Origin: JBBDRV01 sp040905285
GTDB lineage: Bacteria > Bacteroidota > Rhodothermia > Balneolales > Balneolaceae
Assembly: GCA_040905285.1 (NCBI GenBank)
Contig: JBBDRV010000136.1
Coordinates: forward strand, 1-34,696
Direction: 5' to 3'
DNA length: 34,696 nucleotides
The notes below the pieces were generated by a model. It ran no database searches, was not told where the DNA came from, and worked only from the letters and a program-made list of their open reading frames with translations. Positions 8,346 through 16,406 of this stretch are shown in pieces; position 1 is the stretch's first letter; the number at the start of each line of letters is the position of its first letter. The translations under genes and the position numbers were made by a program.

Positions 8346-11300
8346 AGCGTAAAGCAGGTCCCTGTGTATTGCTGTCGAAGGCAACAGCCGGATCGGACTT
8401 CTGTCCGGTGCCGGTGCGGGCGCTGTTGTTCCCGGTCAGGATTTCCCGGATCTCGTTTTCTGGGTCTATCACCACACGAAAATCGCCGGACCCCGGCACA
8501 TCGTCGAACGTTACCCTCGTGCGCCTGGCGACAAAATCCACCGGTGCATCCAGGCGGTCTATGATCTCTTCCCCGACTACCGTCTCACCATCGTACAACC
8601 GGACAGGTATATTTTCGGCGCTGCCATTTCCAAGATTATGAACCGTTGCAGTGACCGAATTCTCCCGGTAGACCGCTCCCCACGGATTGATGGCCAGATC
8701 GGGCAGTTCGGCAGGGCGTTCGTAACGCTCCAGTTGCTCCACCCGGATGACCAGGGATTTTCGAGGCGGCAGCGGCAGGCTGATCGTGTCAAACCGTGCA
8801 AGATCCTTTTCCTGCGACCAGAGAAGGTCCCCGGCCCGGCCGGTGCCCTCCGGGTCCTCATGCAGGGCAATCCTGTAGCGGCCATCCTCCAGACGCATCA
8901 GACGCATCTGAAGATCACGAAGGCGATCGTCAAACGAGTAGGCCGCCACCTCCAGTGAGCGGTCATCCGCACCAAGCACCACCCGCGAAACCTCCGGGCC
9001 GCCCCCCGACGGCCACATAACCGCCAGTTCCGGCCGGGCTTCCCGAAACTGCGGAACCACACCGCCCAGAAGAAGCGGATACATATCCCGGGTGCCAAGC
9101 GGCACAATATTGTCCGAGTGGACATAAGCTTCTGTCATCCGGTAGAAATAGTCCTCATCCAGCACCGAGGTATAGAGGCGAAGATCGCCGGTAATCTCCT
9201 CGAGTGATTTCGACTCGAACGGCTCTTCCGGTACGTTCTCACCCCAATACCAGTGAAACACATTTACAGAGTTGTGGAACGGATATCCATCGGCATAGTT
9301 TACCGGCGTCTCGTCCGGTTTGCCCATACGCCAGGCAGACTCCATCTCCCGCTCGGCAGCATGGGGCCGGCCCAAATAGTAAATAAGCGATTTTTGACGA
9401 TCCGCAATATAGTCGGACGTATGCAGCGGATCCATCGGATGGATGTTGCAGTAGCCGTCCCTGTAGAGATGCGTCTGCTCTAGACCGGTATGGATGCCGT
9501 CGTGCAGGGACCGGGCCTTCTCGTTGCCGTCATACATCACATCTGTCATGCCTCTCAACAGCAGGGTCTCGTCATTCCAGCCACCGCCTACCTGGCCGTC
9601 GGGATTTTGACGATCTGCATACCAGTTTGCTATGGCATGACGCTTTTGATTATAGTCCCTCATGTACAGTGCCCAGTCCGGCGCGCCATACGGGTTGTCT
9701 ATCGTAATCAGCTCACGGTTTTCAGGCTCTGCCGGGTGTCCCCCGCTGAAATCCGGACCGCTCATTTTGAGCATGAAATTCGCCAGAAAATGATCCGGAT
9801 GGACCCGTTTCACGGCCAGAGCGGGCATGATCATATCGAATGCCCCTCCAAAGGCATAGGGTTCTTTCAGAGATACTGTTTTGTCACTGAACTTCCAGGG
9901 CATGTACTCATACATGTGCGTATACTGCGCCCGGGCTGCCGTCATCTGTTTGTCGGCATAGGCGTCTGCACTCAGCCAGCTGTCCCCTGTTGCTGCAAAA
10001 AGCTCCGCCGGATCTGAAGGATCCCCGATCCGGATTTCCGTCTCACCGGCTGTTCCAAGATCCACCCAAATTCGGTCACCGTCATCCAGCACCAGATCCT
10101 GAAAATCAATCGTCAGGTTCAGCTGATGAAAACCCTGATCAAACCCGTCAAGCCTTACAGCAAATTCATTCCAGAGGCGCAATGGCAGGGCCGGGTCATG
10201 GACCCGTACAAACAGGGTCTCTTGGGGTTCCAGCGTCCGGACAGGAAGGGAAAGCGTCACTTCCGTCAGGCCTGTTTCGTTGACATAAGGTTCGCTGATT
10301 ATGTTCAGCCGGCTGAAAGCTCCGATATTGACTGTTTCCGACTCTGCCGATGACGGGTTGCCGGATGCAAGTGCAAATGTGCGTTCATCCCTGGACGTGA
10401 CCGAATGAAACTTGAACTGCTCCAGGCTGTCCAGTTGAAGACCATTTGCCGGTGAAAGTGAGAAGGCTTCGCCATCAGGGCGGTAGTCGGCAGAGGGGTA
10501 TCTGCTATAATTATAGAGCCCCACATTCTGAATGCGCTTTCTGCCGGAAAGCGGCAAATTCACTTCGCCTTTGAACTCTGTAGGCGAGCCATACAGCTCG
10601 CTGAACGGAATACGATAGCGGGCGCCCTCAAAACTGTACTCCGACGGGGTCCCGTATCCTTCCGTGAAGGGTATCCTGAAGGTGGCCCCCTCAGTGGCAC
10701 CAATGGTCTGTCCGTGGAAAAAACCCTGATCCCCGGGTACGCTGTACAGCTCTTTTGCATTGTCCATGTCTCCGGTACCGGACAGGACACGCACATTCGT
10801 CAAATTACCGGTCAGCGTTATGTAATTCACACTGGATTCAGCCGGTGTCCGGATATCAACTTTTTCAGCATGAAAATCAACATCTCCGGGTATGACCGTA
10901 AAAATAGCATAGGGATGAGGCCAGGCCATTTCGTTGCGTCCGTCAATGACATACCATCCGGGAACATGCCCGTCGCCCACACTCTCCGGCCATACTTCGG
11001 CGAGGGACAAAGCCGCCTCCGGAGAGACAGCGGGGAGATTGTCAAGCCGGTCTCCCCCGCTGTACTGCGCCAGACGCCCGGCATCGTATTCTTCCCTGGT
11101 ATAGAGGGGAGATTCTTCTCCGGGGGGCGTATTCGCAGACATGAGCTCTTCAATTTCAGACTGAGAAAGAGGGCGGTCCATCAGATAAAGTTCATCATAT
11201 CTGATTCCGGGAGACGGAAGATGGAAAAGGCCCGGTGGCGCGGTTTCAAACCAGCCCCCTTCTCCCCAGGACGAGGCCACGACCTCCCCGTTGAGCCAGA

Positions 11301-11958
11301 GCTCCATTCCGTTTGCCCAGTCCCAGTTCAATACCACATGATTCCAGTCCGAGCCGTTCCATACGGCATCAGACCATATCTCATGACGCTCATAGCGGGC
11401 ATCGCGCAGATAAGCGCCCGGCTTGTTTTCATCATCGATCAGAATTCCGATAAGATCCCTCTCCGTTCGCCCGAAGGCAATGCTGGTCTGTTCAAACAGC
11501 GACCCATTGACAGGAACCTCACCCTGTGCCCAGAAAGCGACTGAACCCAGCCGGGTGCTGATCCGGCCGCTGCCCCAGATCATCGGCTGCGTATAGCCCA
11601 TATCCATATCCCCGCGGCGGGTGTTGAACATGGCCGCAGTGACCAGATCCAGATCGATCCCTGTCATATTTGTCGCATCCACCGGATCGGGCATCTGATT
11701 CATCCGGATAGCATCGCCGAATTTCCCACCGGTGAATTCAATCTTTCTTTCCTCTATGGAAAGCATTCCCGACGATTCAATGAACTCCTCCTCAAAGAAA
11801 TCGAGACTGTCAAATGACATGTGATAGGAAACAGGGGTCCGGCGAAGGGTCAGGTCTGCTTCAGACAACCTTTCATCTGTCTCATTGCAACCGGACAGTC
11901 CGGCACCCAGGCCGGCGATGAATAGTGACAGAACAACTGTAACTGTTTGATTGGTCAT
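8344..11958 (-). CDS. Giant LamG / toroid-like / CARDB lipoprotein, paralogue 2
   Basis: This 1204-residue sister of the next gene downstream has the same architecture: a lipoprotein signal (MTNQTVTVVLSLFIAG, then LSGC), a LamG-like domain at about 42-280, a beta-rich middle, a helical region with GGGWNDE (791-797), HLYRDG and LGRPHAAEREMESA, and a CARDB domain from about 1085. The two proteins are clearly but moderately similar over the first 980 residues, then identical to the last residue of this one (ALR), where a stop follows at the exact edge of the shared DNA. It therefore lacks the 12-residue tail of paralogue 1. One acidic residue of the GGG motif is Glu instead of Asp. No catalytic activity can be assigned; LamG and CARDB suggest glycan or surface binding. 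The pectate lyase gene ends 126 bp upstream without a clear terminator between, so an operon is plausible. Confidence 0.85.
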   Translation of the reverse strand: MTNQTVTVVLSLFIAGLGAGLSGCNETDERLSEADLTLRRTPVSYHMSFDSLDFFEEEFIESSGMLSIEERKIEFTGGKFGDAIRMNQMPDPVDATNMTGIDLDLVTAAMFNTRRGDMDMGYTQPMIWGSGRISTRLGSVAFWAQGEVPVNGSLFEQTSIAFGRTERDLIGILIDDENKPGAYLRDARYERHEIWSDAVWNGSDWNHVVLNWDWANGMELWLNGEVVASSWGEGGWFETAPPGLFHLPSPGIRYDELYLMDRPLSQSEIEELMSANTPPGEESPLYTREEYDAGRLAQYSGGDRLDNLPAVSPEAALSLAEVWPESVGDGHVPGWYVIDGRNEMAWPHPYAIFTVIPGDVDFHAEKVDIRTPAESSVNYITLTGNLTNVRVLSGTGDMDNAKELYSVPGDQGFFHGQTIGATEGATFRIPFTEGYGTPSEYSFEGARYRIPFSELYGSPTEFKGEVNLPLSGRKRIQNVGLYNYSRYPSADYRPDGEAFSLSPANGLQLDSLEQFKFHSVTSRDERTFALASGNPSSAESETVNIGAFSRLNIISEPYVNETGLTEVTLSLPVRTLEPQETLFVRVHDPALPLRLWNEFAVRLDGFDQGFHQLNLTIDFQDLVLDDGDRIWVDLGTAGETEIRIGDPSDPAELFAATGDSWLSADAYADKQMTAARAQYTHMYEYMPWKFSDKTVSLKEPYAFGGAFDMIMPALAVKRVHPDHFLANFMLKMSGPDFSGGHPAEPENRELITIDNPYGAPDWALYMRDYNQKRHAIANWYADRQNPDGQVGGGWNDETLLLRGMTDVMYDGNEKARSLHDGIHTGLEQTHLYRDGYCNIHPMDPLHTSDYIADRQKSLIYYLGRPHAAEREMESAWRMGKPDETPVNYADGYPFHNSVNVFHWYWGENVPEEPFESKSLEEITGDLRLYTSVLDEDYFYRMTEAYVHSDNIVPLGTRDMYPLLLGGVVPQFREARPELAVMWPSGGGPEVSRVVLGADDRSLEVAAYSFDDRLRDLQMRLMRLEDGRYRIALHEDPEGTGRAGDLLWSQEKDLARFDTISLPLPPRKSLVIRVEQLERYERPAELPDLAINPWGAVYRENSVTATVHNLGNGSAENIPVRLYDGETVVGEEIIDRLDAPVDFVARRTRVTFDDVPGSGDFRVVIDPENEIREILTGNNSARTGTGQKSDPAVAFDSNTQGPALR
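8346..8994. repeat. 649-bp perfect direct repeat, copy B
   Basis: This is the second copy of 4674-5322, encoding the C-terminal 216 residues of paralogue 2. Its left edge coincides with the last base of the paralogue 2 stop codon and with the end of the 16-bp tandem repeat. Confidence 0.93.
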
Positions 11959-12084
11959 GCCGCTGGTATGTCTTATTGATTTATTTTACGGATTTGTTTT
12001 AGTAACCGTCATTGCAGTAATCCCTGATCAGATCCTCTTTTACCGGTGAACAGCCGAACTGATTTCCGGCAAGCCCTCATCCTG

Positions 12085-13653
12085 CTATTGACTGACGTAA
12101 TTTTTTAATAAAATCATGTTTTCCCGGTATTGACCTGTCGAAATATACTGCTGATCCGACGTATCCCGGATGGCAGATCCAAACCGGTCACTGTGCATGG
12201 CCGTGTTCGATTCTCTCCCCTCACCGGATACTGAATGGGGATCGCTGATCCACTCCCCCGTTGTCAGCCACCGTCCCTGCTCATCAAGGGATCGGATAAT
12301 ATCTCTCACTTCTGAATCATCCGGAACACGTTCAGTGGAGGTATACATGGGCTCCACATTCTCCTGGGGTGTTCCCTCACCCGGATACCTACCCTTAAGC
12401 AGTGGAGAATCTTCAGCAGCCTCTTCCGGTGACATGGCATTCACCCGGTTGAATTCCTCCTCTAACGCCTCAATATCGAGCGACGTTTTTGATCCATAGT
12501 GCCGGATGACATCTTCATCACTGTAGTCGACCCAGTAACGGCCGTCGACACCTGTTCCCTCCCGGTGAACAAAGAGCGGCCTGTCCGTTCCGATCTCCAC
12601 AAATGTCGAATGCGTATATCTTCCGTCTTCTGACAATTGGCCGGAAAGACGACTTTGTTCAAGCCAGGCAATGACATCCGGAATACGGGCAAGAAATTTT
12701 CTGTCCCCGGTATACCTGTAATAGTCCATCATTAATCTTGCATGCCGGTACGTGGTGCCGGGGGAAAGGGAGGCTGGTTCAAATGATCGGGCACTGGCCG
12801 GTTCCAGCTCCATATTGTGTTGCAGACCCCAGCCGCCCTGTGGATTTCCCTGCTGAGTAATCAGATAGAAATTCATTCCCCTGCGGATGGGATCCAGAAA
12901 CCGTTCTTCACCAAGGGCGGCATAACACTTGATCAGAAATTCGATGTTGTTCTCTGTCACCCCGTCATTAAAGGTGTAAAAGGATGAATAATCCGGCAGA
13001 CCGTTTTTACTGAATTCGTACCTCAACGGGTAACGCTGTGGCCAGCCCCCGAGCGGATACTGGCTTTCCAGAATAAAATCGATTGCCTTGTTCAATGCCG
13101 GCTTGAAAGCCGGGTCCATCTTTTCCAGATAGATCCTCAACAAATATTCCGCAGCACCGGCCGACACAAAATCATCCATGGTCGCATTGCCGTAGTAGTG
13201 ATAATACTCTTCGAATCCCCAGGCATTTTTGCCGATCGTATCATACCACTGTTTCAGCGAACGGTCTCCTGCAAAATCGACAATATAATTCCATCCGCCG
13301 GATTCATGCTGTCCCCAGATCAATGCGCCGGCCACTTTTTTTGCAGCCTGGTAGTAGTATTCATTGCCGGTTGCCTGATACAGATCCAGAAAAAGATCTC
13401 CCAGGCCGATTGTACCGCGGGAAGATTCAAGCCAGATTTGCGTATCGTACGATTCCAGTTCACCCCATCGCCGGGAAAAGTCCTCCGTATAATGGCTGAG
13501 ATATCCTCCGTTCGTGCTCACTTCCTCAACCATATAACGGGTCGCATCCAGCATGGCCTGATTTGCCTGTTCTTTTAAATTCTGTGCAGACAGAATACCG
13601 GCAGGGAAGAAAGCGGAAAGCAGCAGTACAACAGATAATCTCTGTATTTTCAT
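12085..13653 (-). CDS. PL10-type pectate (pectic acid) lyase, secreted
   Basis: This 522-residue protein resembles the pectic acid lyase family (Pfam Pec_lyase, CAZy PL10), which cleaves polygalacturonate by beta-elimination in an (alpha/alpha) toroid. A signal peptide covers residues 1-24 (MKIQRLSVVLLLSAFF, cleavage near SAQ). Family-like blocks are TNGGYLSHYTEDFSRRWGE (47-65), GQHESGGWNY (114-123), SQYPLGGWPQRYPLR (197-211), FYTFNDGVTENNIEFL (225-240) and NPQGGWGLQHN (270-280). The GGWPQ and TFND blocks are typical of PL10. I chose Met at 13653 over an upstream in-frame ATG at 13746, because the longer form would place 31 non-signal residues, encoded partly by a 21-bp tandem repeat, before an obvious signal peptide. 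The gene lies 108 bp after a propeller gene. It is the strongest evidence that the locus targets a pectin-like polymer. I have not verified each catalytic residue. Confidence 0.85.
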   Translation of the reverse strand: MKIQRLSVVLLLSAFFPAGILSAQNLKEQANQAMLDATRYMVEEVSTNGGYLSHYTEDFSRRWGELESYDTQIWLESSRGTIGLGDLFLDLYQATGNEYYYQAAKKVAGALIWGQHESGGWNYIVDFAGDRSLKQWYDTIGKNAWGFEEYYHYYGNATMDDFVSAGAAEYLLRIYLEKMDPAFKPALNKAIDFILESQYPLGGWPQRYPLRYEFSKNGLPDYSSFYTFNDGVTENNIEFLIKCYAALGEERFLDPIRRGMNFYLITQQGNPQGGWGLQHNMELEPASARSFEPASLSPGTTYRHARLMMDYYRYTGDRKFLARIPDVIAWLEQSRLSGQLSEDGRYTHSTFVEIGTDRPLFVHREGTGVDGRYWVDYSDEDVIRHYGSKTSLDIEALEEEFNRVNAMSPEEAAEDSPLLKGRYPGEGTPQENVEPMYTSTERVPDDSEVRDIIRSLDEQGRWLTTGEWISDPHSVSGEGRESNTAMHSDRFGSAIRDTSDQQYISTGQYRENMILLKNYVSQ

Positions 13654-13664
13654 AATCGTGTAAC

Positions 13665-13706
13665 CAGAAAGATTTATATGTTTATCAGAAAGGTTTATAT
13701 GTTTTA
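13665..13706. repeat. Two 21-bp tandem units in the pectate lyase leader
   Basis: Near-identical units occupy 13665-13685 and 13686-13706 (cagaaagatttatatgttt versus cagaaaggtttatatgttt, plus two variable end bases). They end 12 bp upstream of the pectate lyase start. The 21-bp period equals two helical turns, which would suit a regulator bound twice on one face, but slippage is also possible. Confidence 0.85.
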
Positions 13707-13761
13707 ATATGAAGATTTCCAAACGGAGTTTTGCAGACCGGCGCATCTGTTCCCGATTCCT

Positions 13762-15015
13762 TCATTCTTCCCCGTCGGGATTGATTACCCAGATATACGA
13801 ATGTCGGAGGTTTTCAGCAATAAGAATCCGCCCTTTCGGATCTCTGCTGATAACGCTTCCCTGCGAGGCATTGTCGGGCCAGCCAAGAGAATTGATAGAA
13901 CCTATTGCGGGATCGTAGCGAAGGAGCCAGGTATTGTCGTAATCCCTTCCGCCCAGCATGTACAGGCTACCGTCACCGCCATAGGCCAGGGATTTCAGAT
14001 TCCAGTACTGGAAAGCTTTCCCCTTGTTAACAACTGTGGATGTAGAGGGGTAAAATTTGAACAGAAACCCGTCATTGATTGTCCCCGCCCAAAAACCGCC
14101 GTCACGAGCCCTGATCGCAGAAGCTATGCCGTTTTCATAGATCGGGTTGGTATCCATGCCAGTTTGAGACGGTACGCTGGCACCCGTATAAACAGGTTCC
14201 TCTTCCCCATAAGCGAGTCGGTAGATCCGGCCGCCTTCCCGCGTGGAATACGACGATGCAGCGCTCGGCCCCTCTTCTATGACGGAGGGTTCGGATCTTT
14301 CACGGAAATACGTCGAGTAATAGACCGTACCGGCGTCATCAATCATCAATACCTTCGGAACCCCTCTCCAGGACACCTTGCCGAGATGTTTCACTCTCCA
14401 CGGTGTCATCACCTCACCGAAATCTTTCACCGATTCGCTCTTCAGGTCATACGAAAACAGCCGGCCGGCCGGGTATGTGACGCCATAGACGATTTCCCGT
14501 TCTGTGTCAATGGCTATGCAATTGATTCCCTGACCGTCAGCAATGATTCCCAGGTCCGTAAACCTGCCGGTCTCCGGCTCAAACAAAAAGAGATGACCAC
14601 CTTCATACCCGATTTCCTCCTCGTCAAAAATCTCATTGTAGGTGGACGTGCTGCCGACAAGCAGGTTTCCCTTCCCCCTGGCCAGATCACTGACCGATGT
14701 CTGGCCGGGAAGTTCGTCGGTCATTATCCGCAGATGTTCGATCGTTTCTCCATCCGTTCGGAACAGATGGGAGTTGCGGGCTCCCAGAGTGGCTTTGGTA
14801 CCGCCGTACACCCAGCCGTCGTCCATCAAAACCATATCCGTGACGGCGCTCTCTCCCCCCTGTATCGGTCCTTCGGGACCGTCGGAAATCAGGATACGAT
14901 CGTCTACCATTTGCCGGGGCAAAGCACCCTCTCTCTGCCCGAGAGCAAATTCGACATGAATAAAACCAATCAGTATCGCCAGCAATAAAATATGAATGCT
15001 TTCTGGATGAATCAT
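13762..15015 (-). CDS. Secreted beta-propeller protein, unassigned (propeller B)
   Basis: This 417-residue protein has a signal peptide (hydrophobic about 8-20, then EFALGQ) and repeated propeller-blade motifs: DGWVYGGTKA, GGHLFLFEPETGRFTDLG, IVYGVTYPAGRLFSYDL, GTVYYSTYF, GGFWAGTINDGFLFKF and GSLYMLGG. Enzymes with this fold in pectin or ulvan loci include lyases (PL22, PL24, PL25) and lactonases, but I cannot match it firmly to one. It is related to the gene just upstream: the segment LGIIADGQGINCIAID aligns with LGIPAPFGASVALYYD there. At the aligned place it has Ala-Ile where the sister has Tyr-Tyr, so a Tyr-dependent lyase role is doubtful and a binding or accessory role is possible. It starts 7 bp after the sister's stop, which indicates translational coupling. 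Confidence 0.8.
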   Translation of the reverse strand: MIHPESIHILLLAILIGFIHVEFALGQREGALPRQMVDDRILISDGPEGPIQGGESAVTDMVLMDDGWVYGGTKATLGARNSHLFRTDGETIEHLRIMTDELPGQTSVSDLARGKGNLLVGSTSTYNEIFDEEEIGYEGGHLFLFEPETGRFTDLGIIADGQGINCIAIDTEREIVYGVTYPAGRLFSYDLKSESVKDFGEVMTPWRVKHLGKVSWRGVPKVLMIDDAGTVYYSTYFRERSEPSVIEEGPSAASSYSTREGGRIYRLAYGEEEPVYTGASVPSQTGMDTNPIYENGIASAIRARDGGFWAGTINDGFLFKFYPSTSTVVNKGKAFQYWNLKSLAYGGDGSLYMLGGRDYDNTWLLRYDPAIGSINSLGWPDNASQGSVISRDPKGRILIAENLRHSYIWVINPDGEE

Positions 15016-15022
15016 GGAGCGC

Positions 15023-16339
15023 TTAGTCGTTTAGTAATGATTCCAGATCTTCCGGCGGATCATATCTGACCAGATAGGGCCGTGTTACCGGACCCCCGTT
15101 TTCGAGGGTAACCATATTGCCATCCTGATAGAGATCGCCGTATGAATTAAAATAGACGGAATGATCACTGCTGACAAGAGCTCCAAAACAGCCCTCCACA
15201 CCCTTTATCCTGCCTATCCAGTGATATTTTTTTGTCCTGAGATCCAGAATGGTCAGTGTGGCCAGCGTATTTTCCATTCCGCGTCCGTGATTTCCCGCAA
15301 TGAAATACAGCCGTTCCCACTCCTCGTCCAGTGCTATATTGGGGGTGTATTGAGACTGGTCCGGCCTGCCAATAACATGGCCCAGGTCCTCGACCTGACG
15401 GGTCTTTGTATCGAAACTCCAGACAAAACCATCGTGCGAAACTCCATAGATAATATTTTCGGATGATACGACAGTAGCCCGGAAATTCCCGCCCGGCAGC
15501 TCTACATCTATATCGGCAAACTCTTCGGTATCCGGATTGAACTGTGTCAGTCCACCGTGAGGATTCAGAAAATATGAGAATCCGTTCCGGTCCATGATCA
15601 TCTCCCTTCCTCCACTCCTGGACTCGTAACGGTTGAGCTCCATTGTATCGAGATTCAGACGCCAGAATATCTGCCGGTCGACGGTAAGGCCGTTTAAAAT
15701 ATTCCGTTGTTCATCATAGTAAAGAGCAACGGAAGCGCCAAAGGGGGCAGGTATTCCAAGGTACTCATGATTTCCCGTAGCAGGATCGTATTTGATCAGG
15801 GCTCCTCCCGCATAGCTCTTGGGAAAATAGGCGGCAGTATTTTCATGCGTATAGGAATGCCCCATATACCCGGCAAAGAAGAGATTTCCTTCCGAATCGG
15901 ACACAATATTCGAATGAATTTTGCCGTGGCCCGGTGTTTCGGCATTTGAATACAGGCCGCTGACCCGGTTGAGTTCCACTTCTTCATAGGCCCGATCCAT
16001 CTCCGGATCGTAATAATTTATGGTCGTGTTTCCGAAGCCCCACGGCCTTTCATACCGGTCGTCTTCCTCCCAGGGACCTGTCTGGCCTTCCTCCCAGTAA
16101 ATCCCGTCCGTTCCCCAGTGATCCCCCCCGGAAAACCAGATCCTGCCGTCCGGTGTTTCTGTAATTTTATTCCAGTTTGTGTTTTGCGTGGATTCGCCTT
16201 TCCATACAAGCCCTTCGGCAGGATACATCTGCAACCGGATCGTCTCCAGTTTCTGAACATCCAGGGACTGACCGGAGATGAATGCCGGAATAAATACCAG
16301 CCCGATTACTGACAATAAAGATATACGCAGGATTTTCAT
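15023..16339 (-). CDS. Secreted beta-propeller protein, candidate polysaccharide lyase (propeller A)
   Basis: This 438-residue exported protein has a signal peptide at 1-23 (MKILRISLLSVIGLVF, then ISGQ). Blades are visible as GRIWFSGGDHWG (65-76), GNLFFAGYMGHSYTHEN (151-167), GGALIKYDPATG, RQIFWRLNLDTMEL, ENIIYGVSHDGFVWSFD and RLYFIAGNHGRGM. His142, His161, Tyr207 and Arg222 have spacings 19/46/15, close to the His/His/Tyr/Arg spacings I recall for PL25 ulvan lyase; the function is a hypothesis only. I start at 16339 rather than the in-frame ATG at 16444, because the longer form adds 35 non-signal residues and would run through the terminator hairpin into the end of susD. It follows the susD terminator by 22 bp and is coupled to propeller B, so it may head its own transcript or depend on read-through. 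Confidence 0.8.
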   Translation of the reverse strand: MKILRISLLSVIGLVFIPAFISGQSLDVQKLETIRLQMYPAEGLVWKGESTQNTNWNKITETPDGRIWFSGGDHWGTDGIYWEEGQTGPWEEDDRYERPWGFGNTTINYYDPEMDRAYEEVELNRVSGLYSNAETPGHGKIHSNIVSDSEGNLFFAGYMGHSYTHENTAAYFPKSYAGGALIKYDPATGNHEYLGIPAPFGASVALYYDEQRNILNGLTVDRQIFWRLNLDTMELNRYESRSGGREMIMDRNGFSYFLNPHGGLTQFNPDTEEFADIDVELPGGNFRATVVSSENIIYGVSHDGFVWSFDTKTRQVEDLGHVIGRPDQSQYTPNIALDEEWERLYFIAGNHGRGMENTLATLTILDLRTKKYHWIGRIKGVEGCFGALVSSDHSVYFNSYGDLYQDGNMVTLENGGPVTRPYLVRYDPPEDLESLLND

Positions 16340-16361
16340 GCAGAATGTTGAGATAGAATGG

Positions 16362-16403
16362 AAAAAAAGGGGGAAGCATGAATCAGTATCCATCATGCTT
16401 CCC
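16362..16403 (-). terminator. Intrinsic terminator after the middle susD
   Basis: On the minus strand a perfect 11-bp stem (gggaagcatga paired with tcatgcttccc; loop 16382-16392) is followed by cc and seven T residues (complement of 16362-16368). It begins 3 bp after the susD stop and lies before propeller A, so it should end or attenuate the susC-susD transcript. Confidence 0.93.
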
Positions 16404-16406
16404 GGG

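Noticed and set aside
13654..13746. N-terminal extension of the pectate lyase from an upstream ATG
   Set aside because: The extension is encoded by the 21-bp tandem repeat and precedes a complete signal peptide starting at the later ATG.
13801..14988. Long open frame (395 codons) on the plus strand opposite propeller B
   Set aside because: It is antisense to a gene with a signal peptide and clear blade motifs, has no recognisable domain itself, and similar antisense frames occur opposite many genes here.
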